Origin: Rhodanobacter sp. | Lineage (GTDB): Bacteria; Pseudomonadota; Gammaproteobacteria; Xanthomonadales; Rhodanobacteraceae | Direction of reading: 5' to 3' | DNA: 14,164 bases | Assembly: GCA_026193555.1 (NCBI GenBank) | Contig: JAPHUU010000204.1 | Coordinates: 1 to 14,164 of the forward strand | Part shown: one piece after another, positions 7,716-14,109 of the stretch | Position numbering within the stretch: the stretch's first letter is position 1 | How the letters are laid out: every line of letters starts with the position of its first letter | Notes under the pieces: generated by a model | The model's database searches: none | Seen by the model: the letters and a program-made list of their open reading frames with translations, nothing else | What the model was told of the DNA's origin: nothing | Position numbers and translations under genes: made by a program

Positions 7716-8457
7716 GTGGCAGCTCTCCATGAAACGACTCATTCCCTCGTTTGCGCTGGCTCTCGGCTTGATGGTGAGCTGTCTTCCGGCGATGGCGGAA
7801 GAAGGTGGCGCGTTGCCGACAGCCGGCACGAATGTGCAGGATCAGGCATCCCTGCAACGTGGCGCCAAGCTGTACTTCAACTACTGCGTTGGCTGCCATT
7901 CGCTGAAGTACGAGCGCTATTCGCGCATGGCTGAGGACCTGGGTCTGTCCGAACAGGAAGTCATGCAGAATCTCAACTTCACCGGCGGCAAGTTTGGTGA
8001 CACGATCATCTCGCACATGCCCGGCGATGCGGCTGCGAAATGGTTCGGCAAGGCTCCGCCGGACCTCTCGCTGGAAGTGCGGGCGCGCACCGCTGACTGG
8101 GTCTATGCCTACCTGAACTCGTTCTATCTCGATCCCGAGCGCCCGGTGGGTTGGAACAATACGGTCTTTCCGAACGCATCCATGCCGTTCCCGTTGTGGG
8201 AACTGCAAGGCATGCAGACGGCGGTGATGAAGCCCGGTACTACCGAGGTCGAAAAGCTGGAGCTCTCGAAGCCGGGCAAACTGACTCCGGCGCAGTATCA
8301 GCGGGCGTCCCTGGATCTGACCAATTTCCTGGAATACGTGTCGGAGCCGGCCGCATTGCAGCGGCATCACTACGGGATTTGGGTACTTCTTTTCCTTGCC
8401 CTGTATACCCTGCTGGCCTTCCTGCTCAAGAAGGAATACTGGAAAGACGTCCACTAA
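7708..8457 (+). CDS. petC: cytochrome c1 subunit of the bc1 complex
   Basis: This 249-residue membrane-anchored c-type cytochrome accepts electrons from the Rieske protein and passes them to a soluble or membrane cytochrome c. A signal peptide ends at AMA-E (about residue 30). Heme c is bound at C60-V-G-C63-H64, and the probable sixth ligand is M160 in NASMPFPLW. The single C-terminal helix (about 222-240) is followed by the positive KKEYWKDVH end, which gives the usual tail-anchored orientation with the heme domain in the periplasm. The start is uncertain: ATG at 7708 overlaps petB by eight bases and has GGAG 13 bases upstream, whereas ATG at 7729 (MKRLIPSF) would give a more typical signal peptide but lacks a ribosome site. 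The mature protein is the same either way. Together with petA and petB it completes a three-subunit bacterial bc1 complex. Confidence 0.96.
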   Translation: MTKWQLSMKRLIPSFALALGLMVSCLPAMAEEGGALPTAGTNVQDQASLQRGAKLYFNYCVGCHSLKYERYSRMAEDLGLSEQEVMQNLNFTGGKFGDTIISHMPGDAAAKWFGKAPPDLSLEVRARTADWVYAYLNSFYLDPERPVGWNNTVFPNASMPFPLWELQGMQTAVMKPGTTEVEKLELSKPGKLTPAQYQRASLDLTNFLEYVSEPAALQRHHYGIWVLLFLALYTLLAFLLKKEYWKDVH

Positions 8458-8473
8458 TCGGGATGGCAAGATC

Positions 8474-8504
8474 CGATTGCGGCGGCCATGTGCCGCTGCA
8501 ATCG
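8474..8504 (+). terminator. 13-base-pair hairpin between petC and sspA
   Basis: CGATTGCGGCGGC (8474-8486) pairs with GCCGCTGCAATCG (8492-8504) around a five-base loop, with a single G-U pair. It lies 16 bases after the petC stop and 22 before the sspA start. No U-tract follows (CCTTACCC), so full intrinsic termination is doubtful. Partial attenuation, or protection of the petABC 3' end with weaker sspAB expression, is more likely. Confidence 0.55.
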
Positions 8505-8526
8505 CCTTACCCAAGGGGATTGACGG

Positions 8527-9165
8527 ATGGTTCAAAGCGCTCGCTCACGCAACATACTGACGTTGTACACCACCGTCGATGGTATTCAGTGTCATCGTGC
8601 GCGGCTGGTATTGGCCGCCAAGGGCGTCAGTTACGAACGGGTACTGGTGGATCCGGCCAAGCCGCCGGAAGATCTGATTGACCTCAACCCCTATGCCAGC
8701 ACGCCGACCCTTGTCGATCGCGATCTCACGCTGTTCGATGCCTCGGTGGTATGTGAATACATTGACGAGCGCTATCCTCATCCACCGTTGATGCCGATTG
8801 ACCCGCAGTCGCGTGCGCGTCTGCGAGTGGCGGCGGTGCGCATCGAGAAGGATTGGTTGACCGAAGTCGATATCATCCGCGCTGGCGGCAGGACAGAAGC
8901 GGCGGCCCGCAAACGCTTGCGCGAATATTTGATCGGCACCGTCCCGCTGTTCAAGGCCTCGAAATTTTTTCTCAATCCGGAAATGAGCCTGGTCGATTGC
9001 CTGGTGGCGCCGGTGATCTGGCGCTTGCCCTGGCTGGGCATCGACCTTGGCCGCGAGGGCAAGCCGATCATCGATTATGGCGAGCGGATCTTTCACAGCC
9101 ACGGTTTTGCGCGCAGCATGACCGATCAGGAAAAGGCCATGCGGCCGCTCCATGAGCATGAATGA
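8527..9165 (+). CDS. sspA: stringent starvation protein A
   Basis: SspA has a glutathione-transferase fold without known enzyme activity and binds RNA polymerase. In E. coli it represses H-NS, supports acid tolerance and activates phage P1 late genes. Here it has 212 residues, the family length. The thioredoxin-like N-terminal domain (about 10-87) includes TLYTTVDGIQCHRARLVL and the LNPYASTPTLVDRDLTLFDA segment. The all-helical C-terminal domain runs from about 93 to 205. The surface-pocket triplet P84-H85-P86 of E. coli SspA, needed for its contact with polymerase, is kept at the same residue numbers (ERYPHPPL). The start is supported by AAGGGGA (8513-8519) seven bases upstream. It follows petC, as is common in beta- and gammaproteobacteria, and overlaps sspB by 14 bases, so sspA and sspB are co-translated. 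Confidence 0.96.
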   Translation: MVQSARSRNILTLYTTVDGIQCHRARLVLAAKGVSYERVLVDPAKPPEDLIDLNPYASTPTLVDRDLTLFDASVVCEYIDERYPHPPLMPIDPQSRARLRVAAVRIEKDWLTEVDIIRAGGRTEAAARKRLREYLIGTVPLFKASKFFLNPEMSLVDCLVAPVIWRLPWLGIDLGREGKPIIDYGERIFHSHGFARSMTDQEKAMRPLHEHE

Positions 9166-9610
9166 AAATGTGCCAATGACTTCCAATCGCCCGTACCTGT
9201 TGCGGGCGATCTATGACTGGATCAGTGCCAACGATCTGACCCCTTACGTGTTGGTGGACGCCAGTTTCGAAGGGGTGCAGGTGCCTCCGCAGGTGATCAA
9301 GAACGGCCAGGTTGTTCTCAATCTGGCGATGCGTGCGGTGGTCAATCTGGATCTGGGAAACGATTGGATAAGCTTCCAGGCACGTTTCTCGGGCATCAGC
9401 CAGACCATTCATATCCCGGTTCAGGCCGTGCTGGCTCTGTACGCCCAGGAAAACGGGCAGGGCATGATGTTTCCGGCCGATGAGGGTGGAGATACTCCCC
9501 CTCCCTCGGCGCCCTCGCCGGATGACGAGTCGCAGGGAAAAGAACCACCCGGCGGTGCGGACAAGCCGAAGCCGAAGCGGAGCACGTCCCACCTGCGGGT
9601 GATCAAGTAG
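9152..9610 (+). CDS. sspB: ClpXP protease specificity-enhancing factor SspB
   Basis: SspB is an adaptor that binds the ssrA degradation tag and tethers tagged proteins to the ClpX unfoldase; it also delivers the RseA fragment during envelope stress. The 152-residue protein has the folded tag-binding domain at about 13-108 (RPYLLRAIYDW, then GQVVLNLAMRAVVNLDL and RFSGISQTIHIPVQAVLALYAQENG). A flexible Pro/Asp/Gly/Lys-rich linker (109-146) leads to the C-terminal ClpX-binding motif LRVIK (148-152), which is LRVVK in E. coli. The start at 9152 overlaps the end of sspA by 14 bases; ATGs at 9158 and 9176 (MTSNRPYL) are possible and none has a clear ribosome site. The gene is the last of its operon and meets the DUF3301 gene head-on after 34 bases. 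Confidence 0.95.
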   Translation: MSMNENVPMTSNRPYLLRAIYDWISANDLTPYVLVDASFEGVQVPPQVIKNGQVVLNLAMRAVVNLDLGNDWISFQARFSGISQTIHIPVQAVLALYAQENGQGMMFPADEGGDTPPPSAPSPDDESQGKEPPGGADKPKPKRSTSHLRVIK

Positions 9611-9619
9611 CGGCAGCAT

Positions 9620-9644
9620 GCTCGCTTGGGGTTGTCGAGCGAGT
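9620..9644. terminator. small inverted repeat between convergent sspB and the DUF3301 gene
   Basis: CTCGCT (9621-9626) and AGCGAG (9638-9643) form a six-base stem with an 11-base loop, extended by one G-U pair. It fills almost the whole 34-base convergent gap. It has no U-tract and could only be a weak bidirectional terminator. Confidence 0.3.
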
Positions 9645-10052
9645 TCAATGCATCCGGTCATCAGGGTGGCGACGCGGGTGCAGTGGCACCACATTGCTTC
9701 CGGATTCGGGCAGGATTCTGGCGATGATTTCCTGCCCTGTGGCCTGGTTATTGGCGGGCAGGCTTACATCAGTTAGCGCATCGGCGAGCATCCACAAATG
9801 CCCTGTGGCGCGATCATCGCCGGCCACGCTGACTTCGAAGCCGTAGCAGCGTTCGACCCGTTGCAGGCCATTGACGCGGCGCAGCCGGATGCGGCGCAGG
9901 CCCACTGTCTCATCCAGCAATTGCAGTCCGTGTTGCAGACACTGCCGTCGTGCTTCCCGCGTGGCGTGCTCGCGGGCCACGCTGAGTTTCAGCCACAGCC
10001 CCACGACGGCAGCGAGTGCCAGCAGCAACAGCAGATTGGAGAGGTCGCTCAT
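9645..10052 (-). CDS. DUF3301 family membrane-anchored protein
   Basis: This 135-residue protein has an N-terminal membrane helix (about 5-22, LSNLLLLLALAAVVGLWLKL) followed by a soluble domain that probably lies in the cytoplasm, given the basic residues after the helix. The segment AREHATREARRQCLQHGLQLLDETVGLRRIRLRR, then a YGFEVSV strand and a GHLWML strand, matches my memory of DUF3301 proteins, found in gammaproteobacteria often near nadC or sspB. No catalytic residues stand out and the function is unknown. It is the last gene of the minus-strand cluster, 48 bases after nadC. It has no visible ribosome site of its own at 10052, so translation could depend on the upstream message. The membrane topology is inferred. 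Confidence 0.75.
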   Translation of the reverse strand: MSDLSNLLLLLALAAVVGLWLKLSVAREHATREARRQCLQHGLQLLDETVGLRRIRLRRVNGLQRVERCYGFEVSVAGDDRATGHLWMLADALTDVSLPANNQATGQEIIARILPESGSNVVPLHPRRHPDDRMH

Positions 10053-10072
10053 GGCTGCAGTGTGTGGGCGTA

Positions 10073-10089
10073 GCTTGCGGCAAGCAAGC
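10073..10089 (-). other. small hairpin between nadC and the DUF3301 gene
   Basis: GCTTGC (10073-10078) and GCAAGC (10084-10089) form a perfect six-base stem with a five-base loop, 11 bases past the nadC stop in the minus transcript. No U-tract follows, so processing or a weak pause is more likely than termination. Confidence 0.3.
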
Positions 10090-10100
10090 GATGCAGGCGA

Positions 10101-10958
10101 TCAGCTGATCCGCAAACGCAATGAGAGATCGATCGCCCGCACATGCTTGGTCAGCGCCCCTACCGAGATGAAGTCCACGCCGGTGCGGGCGTATTCCGCG
10201 ATCGTCGCCAGGGTGACATTGCCGGAGATCTCCAGCGGTATGCGGCCAGCGGTCAGCCTTGCGGCTTCGGCCATCAACGGCCGGCTGAAGTTGTCCAGCA
10301 TGATCCGGTCCACGCCCGCGGCCAGCGCCAAAGCCAGTTCATCAAGGTTTTCCACCTCGACCTCCACCAGCAGATCCGGGTGCAGCCGGCGCGCGGCCGA
10401 TACGGCGGCCCCGATGCTTCCCGCCGCGACGATATGGTTTTCCTTGATCAGGATGGCGTCATAGAGGCCCATGCGCTGATTGTGGCCACCACCGCAGCGC
10501 ACCGCGTACTTTTGCGCCACGCGCAGGCCGGGCAGTGTCTTGCGGGTATCCAGCACGCGCACCTGCGTCCCCTGGACCGCCGCCACATACCGGGCAGTTG
10601 TGGTGGCCGTGCCCGACAGCAATTGCAGGAAGTTCAATGCCGAGCGTTCGGCACTGACCAGCGAGCGGGCGTGCCCGCCGAGGCGGCAAATCACCGCTCC
10701 GGCGATCACGCGCTCGCCATCCCGGGTCTGCCAGTCGATCTGCACGGAAGGATCCATCCGACGGAAGCAGGCGTCGAACCAAGGGATGCCTGCGATCACG
10801 GCATCCTCGCGACAAGTCAGTTCGGCCACGGCGTGGGCGTCGATTGGAAGCAATTCCGCGGTGGCGTCACCGGAGCCAAGATCCTCGGTGAAGGCACGCT
10901 CGATGTCGGTGGCAATCTGCAGGGCTGGTGGCACCTGGAACGATGGATCGGGGTTCAT
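10101..10958 (-). CDS. nadC: nicotinate-nucleotide pyrophosphorylase (quinolinate phosphoribosyltransferase)
   Basis: NadC joins quinolinate and PRPP to give nicotinate mononucleotide, CO2 and pyrophosphate, the third step of de novo NAD synthesis. The protein has 285 residues, the normal length. The N-terminal domain (about 15-118) begins with the family signature AFTEDLGSGDATAELLP. The alpha/beta barrel carries ERSALNFLQLLSG (104-116), DTRKTLPGLR (137-146), RCGGGHNQRMGLYDAILIKENH (154-175), the EVEVEN acidic strand (199-204), MLDNF (220-224) and EISGNV (243-248). Basic residues for quinolinate and PRPP binding (R105, R139, K140, H159, R162, K172) and the acidic metal-site residues E201 and D222 are present. 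The start overlaps the stop of the DUF1631 gene (ATGA), so translation is coupled. nadA and nadB are not in the window. Confidence 0.97.
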   Translation of the reverse strand: MNPDPSFQVPPALQIATDIERAFTEDLGSGDATAELLPIDAHAVAELTCREDAVIAGIPWFDACFRRMDPSVQIDWQTRDGERVIAGAVICRLGGHARSLVSAERSALNFLQLLSGTATTTARYVAAVQGTQVRVLDTRKTLPGLRVAQKYAVRCGGGHNQRMGLYDAILIKENHIVAAGSIGAAVSAARRLHPDLLVEVEVENLDELALALAAGVDRIMLDNFSRPLMAEAARLTAGRIPLEISGNVTLATIAEYARTGVDFISVGALTKHVRAIDLSLRLRIS

Positions 10959-13249
10959 TCGGCGTCCGTCGCGACCGAGCCATCAGGCTGTTTCAGGCGT
11001 CCGACGATGGCGTTCATGGCGCGGTCGAACAACGCGCTGGCGGCGAGTACGGTGGCGTGGCCATCAGCCAGCAATACGGCCAGCTCCTCGGGTGAGTAGT
11101 CGGCCACTTTCAGGCCGCGGCGGTTGACGAACAGGTAACGACCGCTCATCGGGCTGATCCAGGACAGCTTGGCTCGCGTCATGGGCTCGTCGGGCAGTGA
11201 AAATTCGAGCCAGGTACCCGGCTGCAGCGCCACGATCGCCTGCCACTCAGGGCTGTCCGGCGGCACCATCACGCTGTCGCGTGCTTCGTCGCGTTCCGCA
11301 TCCTGGTCGACCACCGGCTGGATCGAGTCGGGAATCGCCATCATCACGGCGTCGTCTTCGACGGTGGCGTCCTCTTTGCTGACGGTTTGCTCGCCCAACT
11401 GCTGCCGATAGTAGGCATTCAGTTGACTCAGCAGGCGTTCGATGTCCTGTCCCTGGAAAGCGACGTTGGTGAGACCCTGGCGCAAGGCACGCTCGATGCC
11501 AGGTATCATTTTTCGAAGCAGTTGCCGGCTTTCCTGATCCCGCGCCGGTCGTGTGCTGGCGATGAACTCGTCAATGAACCGCAGCGCACTCTTGAATTCC
11601 GGCGAGGTATCTCCCTGGCGCAGGATGGTCAGCACCAGGTGGTTGGCCCATGCGCGGGCGAGCACGCTGTGCACCAGCGGCGGCAGCTTCTGTTCGCCAA
11701 TGCGGTCGATGATTTCGCGTGCAGCGCGCCGCCGTGCCTGCTCCAGTTTTTCCCGGCCACTGGCCGATTCGGCCACGCGTTGCTCGGCCAGCTCGGAACG
11801 GCGCCGGTTGATGTCCTGGAACTGCTGCAGATCGGCCAGCAGTCGATCGAAAATACTGATGTCATCGTCAAATTCGTGCAGCAGTTGCTCGACGATGGAT
11901 TTCACTTTCTGGAACAGGCGATGGTCACGGTCGGATTCCTCGGACCAGCCCTTGGCCTGTTCGGCCAGGCCATCCAGCAAGCGGCGCGCGGGATGCTGGC
12001 GGTGGGCAAACAGCTTGCGGTCGAGAATCGCCGCTTTCAGGTAGGGAATCTGCAGCCGGGCCAGCATCACCTGCATCTGGACGGGCAGGTTGCGGTCTTC
12101 CAGGATGAACTCGAACAACATGCCGACCAGGTCGATGGTGTCCTCGTCGATCGTCGCAACGTGGCTGGCGCGCTCGCCGCGCAGGGCACCGATCTGGTTC
12201 AGCAAATGCTCCTTCAGCTGCAGCACTTCACGGCTGAGATCGGCAGCATTGGCGGTCGCAGCAGACGGCGGTGCGGCTTCGCCGGCGATCTGACTCTGCA
12301 GCACGCTCAGCGCACCGAGCAACTCATTGGCCGAGGGCAGTGATCCACCAGAGGCCGCGTGGATGCTCGAAGATGTCGCGCCTGCGGTGCCTGCGCCAGC
12401 CTGACGGCGCCGCGCACTGAACAACGACTGCAGCGTCTGCAGGAAATCACCAGAGAGCTCGCCAGAGAGCTCGCCCACATCGTCGGAAGTCGGAGCCGAT
12501 GATGGCGCCATCGCGTTGGCCGAAGCCTTGCTGCCATTGCCACGCAGCACCTCGTGCCGCAGCTGCGGCAGGACGCCGGCACGCACCAACTCGACGTTGA
12601 TTTCCAGGTAGAGCTCTTCCAGGACCGACAGTACGTAACGGTCGAACAACTTGTAGATGATCAGTTTGACCCGCAGGTCGGCGCTGAGCTCATGCAGGGC
12701 CTGGCGAAATGACTGCGCCAGCATCGCCGGTGCCACCGGGTTGCCGGCGTCGTCGATCTTCTGGCCGCCACAGATCACCGAAAGCCGCTGGTTGACCGCG
12801 AACAGGTCGCGCGACAGCCGTGTTTCGTTCTTGCCAATCATGCTGGTGATGGCCAGCGATTCCTCCAGTTCGCTGTCGCCTACCAGCGACAGTTCGGTTG
12901 AACCCAGGGACAGCTGGCTGGTTGCGGCGGGCTTGGTCTGCGCGGGATGCGTCATCTCGTCCAGATGCCGGCCGATGGCGGCCATGAAATGGCGCTCGAC
13001 GATGGGGCGGCGCTTGCGTACCTCGCGCATGCCGTCAAAGTAGTGCATTTGGGCAGCGTTGCTTTCAGCCTTTTCGGCAAGATCGAACAATGCATCGTCC
13101 ACATGCTCGAACATGTTGCTGACGCACTGCTGCAGGCGCCGGTTGGCAATGCTGCGAACCGCATTCAGCAGCACGCCGGTGCGCTCGCTGGCGGGATCAA
13201 GCCGCTGGCTCAGATTGACGACTTTGGGTGATTCGCCGGGTTCGTTCAT
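10955..13249 (-). CDS. DUF1631 family protein with probable PilZ-like C-terminal domain
   Basis: This 764-residue protein of the DUF1631 family has no experimentally settled role that I know. It is mostly helical and polar, has no signal peptide or membrane helix, and is probably cytoplasmic. A helical N-terminal half (about 22-235) is followed by a Ser/Gly/Ala-rich linker (about 236-335) and a long helical, partly coiled-coil middle (about 336-620). An acidic linker leads to a compact C-terminal domain (about 662-755) with GTWLEFSLP, RAKLSWISPMSGRYLFVNRRG and ELAVLLADG. Those strands resemble the PilZ-type beta-barrel, but without a clear RxxxR c-di-GMP motif. The start at 13249 is chosen because AGGG lies seven bases upstream; ATGs at 13255 and 13321 fit less well. 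It overlaps nadC by ATGA. Old labels such as thymidine phosphorylase for this family are not supported by the sequence. Confidence 0.85.
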   Translation of the reverse strand: MNEPGESPKVVNLSQRLDPASERTGVLLNAVRSIANRRLQQCVSNMFEHVDDALFDLAEKAESNAAQMHYFDGMREVRKRRPIVERHFMAAIGRHLDEMTHPAQTKPAATSQLSLGSTELSLVGDSELEESLAITSMIGKNETRLSRDLFAVNQRLSVICGGQKIDDAGNPVAPAMLAQSFRQALHELSADLRVKLIIYKLFDRYVLSVLEELYLEINVELVRAGVLPQLRHEVLRGNGSKASANAMAPSSAPTSDDVGELSGELSGDFLQTLQSLFSARRRQAGAGTAGATSSSIHAASGGSLPSANELLGALSVLQSQIAGEAAPPSAATANAADLSREVLQLKEHLLNQIGALRGERASHVATIDEDTIDLVGMLFEFILEDRNLPVQMQVMLARLQIPYLKAAILDRKLFAHRQHPARRLLDGLAEQAKGWSEESDRDHRLFQKVKSIVEQLLHEFDDDISIFDRLLADLQQFQDINRRRSELAEQRVAESASGREKLEQARRRAAREIIDRIGEQKLPPLVHSVLARAWANHLVLTILRQGDTSPEFKSALRFIDEFIASTRPARDQESRQLLRKMIPGIERALRQGLTNVAFQGQDIERLLSQLNAYYRQQLGEQTVSKEDATVEDDAVMMAIPDSIQPVVDQDAERDEARDSVMVPPDSPEWQAIVALQPGTWLEFSLPDEPMTRAKLSWISPMSGRYLFVNRRGLKVADYSPEELAVLLADGHATVLAASALFDRAMNAIVGRLKQPDGSVATDAE
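12451..12476. repeat. 12-base in-frame tandem duplication in the DUF1631 gene
   Basis: AGAGAGCTCGCC occurs twice in a row (12453-12464 and 12465-12476), with two further matching bases before it. On the coding strand this gives GELSGELSG at about residues 259-267, in the flexible linker. It is consistent with replication slippage in a region that tolerates length change. Confidence 0.8.
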
Positions 13250-13256
13250 CGCCATG

Positions 13257-13260
13257 CCCT
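13257..13260 (-). promoter_or_regulatory. ribosome binding site that sets the DUF1631 start
   Basis: AGGG on the minus strand is seven bases before the ATG at 13249 but only one base before the in-frame ATG at 13255. This favours the shorter product beginning MNEPGESPK. Confidence 0.45.
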
Positions 13261-13378
13261 GGTAATGCTGCCATTTGCACCGGGCGGTCGCCGGGCTGCA
13301 CAGAAGCCCACGATAAGGCAATTCAGCATTTCATGTCATGCACGGACCGCACAGTTCCGGCCATGGCAACGCTGAAAA

Positions 13379-13651
13379 CTAGGCGTTGGCGGGGAAACTC
13401 GCCAACTGCACGGTGCCGATGCCTTCCTCGGGCAGCATCACGGGAATACCGTCATCCACCCGGTAAATCACCTTTCGGTCCGTGGTAATCAGGGCCTCGG
13501 ACACGCGCTCGTTCACCCGCACACCGGCAACGGAATCGACCTGGCCGGCCGCGATGGCCTGATTCAGCGCTTCGAGCTCGAGTTTGCCCAGTGGACGAAC
13601 CGGAGTCTTGCTGACGGGGCAGCACAGGATGTCGAGGAGTCGCTTGTCCAT
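13379..13651 (-). CDS. Trm112/YcaR-like small protein with incomplete zinc motif
   Basis: This 90-residue protein of the Trm112 (formerly UPF0434) family begins MDKRLLDILCCPVSKTPVR and contains YRVDDGIPVMLPEE (63-76), the two family signatures. In YcaR-type relatives the first motif is CPxC and binds zinc or a partner; here it reads C10-C11-P-V-S, so the second CxxC cysteine is a serine and no further cysteines exist. Between the motifs is a helical insert (about 22-55) longer than in E. coli YcaR (60 residues). The role is unknown in bacteria; the eukaryotic relative activates tRNA and protein methyltransferases. The ATG at 13651 matches the family start; a longer frame reaching 13765 is not supported. 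The gene diverges from purE by 65 bases and leads the minus cluster, 129 bases ahead of the DUF1631 gene. That 129-base gap shows no recognisable gene; a six-base hairpin (13367-13388) spans the stop codon. Confidence 0.85.
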   Translation of the reverse strand: MDKRLLDILCCPVSKTPVRPLGKLELEALNQAIAAGQVDSVAGVRVNERVSEALITTDRKVIYRVDDGIPVMLPEEGIGTVQLASFPANA

Positions 13652-13687
13652 GGCGGTCGCGGGATGTGTCGGGTTGATCAAAGGCCG

Positions 13688-13693
13688 TACAAT
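13688..13693 (+). promoter_or_regulatory. possible -10 element of purE
   Basis: TACAAT lies 23 bases before the purE ATG, in the 65-base divergent gap. No good -35 sits at 16-18 bases (TTGATC at 13674 is too close). I see no PurR-type palindrome and no purine riboswitch in the gap. Confidence 0.4.
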
Positions 13694-13716
13694 AGCGGCT
13701 TTTGGACGATCCGGCC

Positions 13717-14109
13717 ATGACAGGAACAACCAAATCGCCGCGCGTTGGTGTCGTGATGGGTTCACGTTCGGACTGGGAAACGATGCAGCACACAGCTGAG
13801 GTGCTCACCGAGCTCGGTGTATCGCATGAGGTGCAGGTCGTTTCCGCCCATCGCACCCCGGATCTGCTGTTCAGTTATGCCGAGCAGGCCGAAGCTCGCG
13901 GGATCCAGGTCATCATCGCCGGTGCCGGTGGTGCGGCGCATCTGCCCGGCATGCTGGCGGCCAAGACCCGGCTGCCGGTATTTGGCGTGCCGGTCCAGTC
14001 CAAGGCACTCAACGGGATGGACTCACTGCTGTCGATCGCGCAGATGCCCGCCGGTATTCCGGTAGGCACCCTGGCGATCGGGCGCGCCGTCGCCGCCTTC
14101 CAGTTTTAG
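13717..14109 (+). CDS. purE: 5-(carboxyamino)imidazole ribonucleotide mutase, abnormal or truncated C-terminus
   Basis: PurE (class I) converts N5-CAIR to CAIR in purine synthesis. The first 123 residues are typical: [14 protein letters not shown] (10-23) with the phosphate-binding GSRSD loop, VSAHRTPD (42-49) with catalytic His45, [14 protein letters not shown] (66-79), and [11 protein letters not shown] to [12 protein letters not shown] (90-122). The family normally goes on with a RAGAANAALLA-type helix and ends at about 160-170 residues. Here the frame reads GRAVAAFQF and stops at 130, so some 30-40 residues are lost. Neither other frame after the break restores the expected helix, so a single indel does not explain it. 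The lost helices help form the octamer, so the product may be unstable. The break lies within 90 bases of the window end and could be an assembly artefact. A TTG at 13702 would add only five residues; ATG 13717 matches the family. Confidence 0.88.
   Translation: MTGTTKSPRVGVVMGSRSDWETMQHTAEVLTELGVSHEVQVVSAHRTPDLLFSYAEQAEARGIQVIIAGAGGAAHLPGMLAAKTRLPVFGVPVQSKALNGMDSLLSIAQMPAGIPVGTLAIGRAVAAFQF

Noticed and set aside
6411..8535. Long minus-strand frames (472 and 363 codons) under petB and petC
   Set aside because: His/Arg/Gln-rich shadows of strongly conserved membrane and cytochrome genes; no ribosome site or family resemblance.
10143..12343. Two 318-codon plus-strand frames opposite nadC and the DUF1631 gene
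   Set aside because: Both lie opposite genes with clear family identity and show no domains.
10955..13249. Thymidine phosphorylase as the DUF1631 product
   Set aside because: That label circulates for this family, but there is no phosphorylase glycine-rich motif. The protein is a long helical scaffold with a small C-terminal barrel-like domain.
13652..13716. Purine riboswitch or PurR operator ahead of purE
   Set aside because: The gap is only 65 bases, with no conserved junction or palindrome. Only a -10-like TACAAT can be seen.
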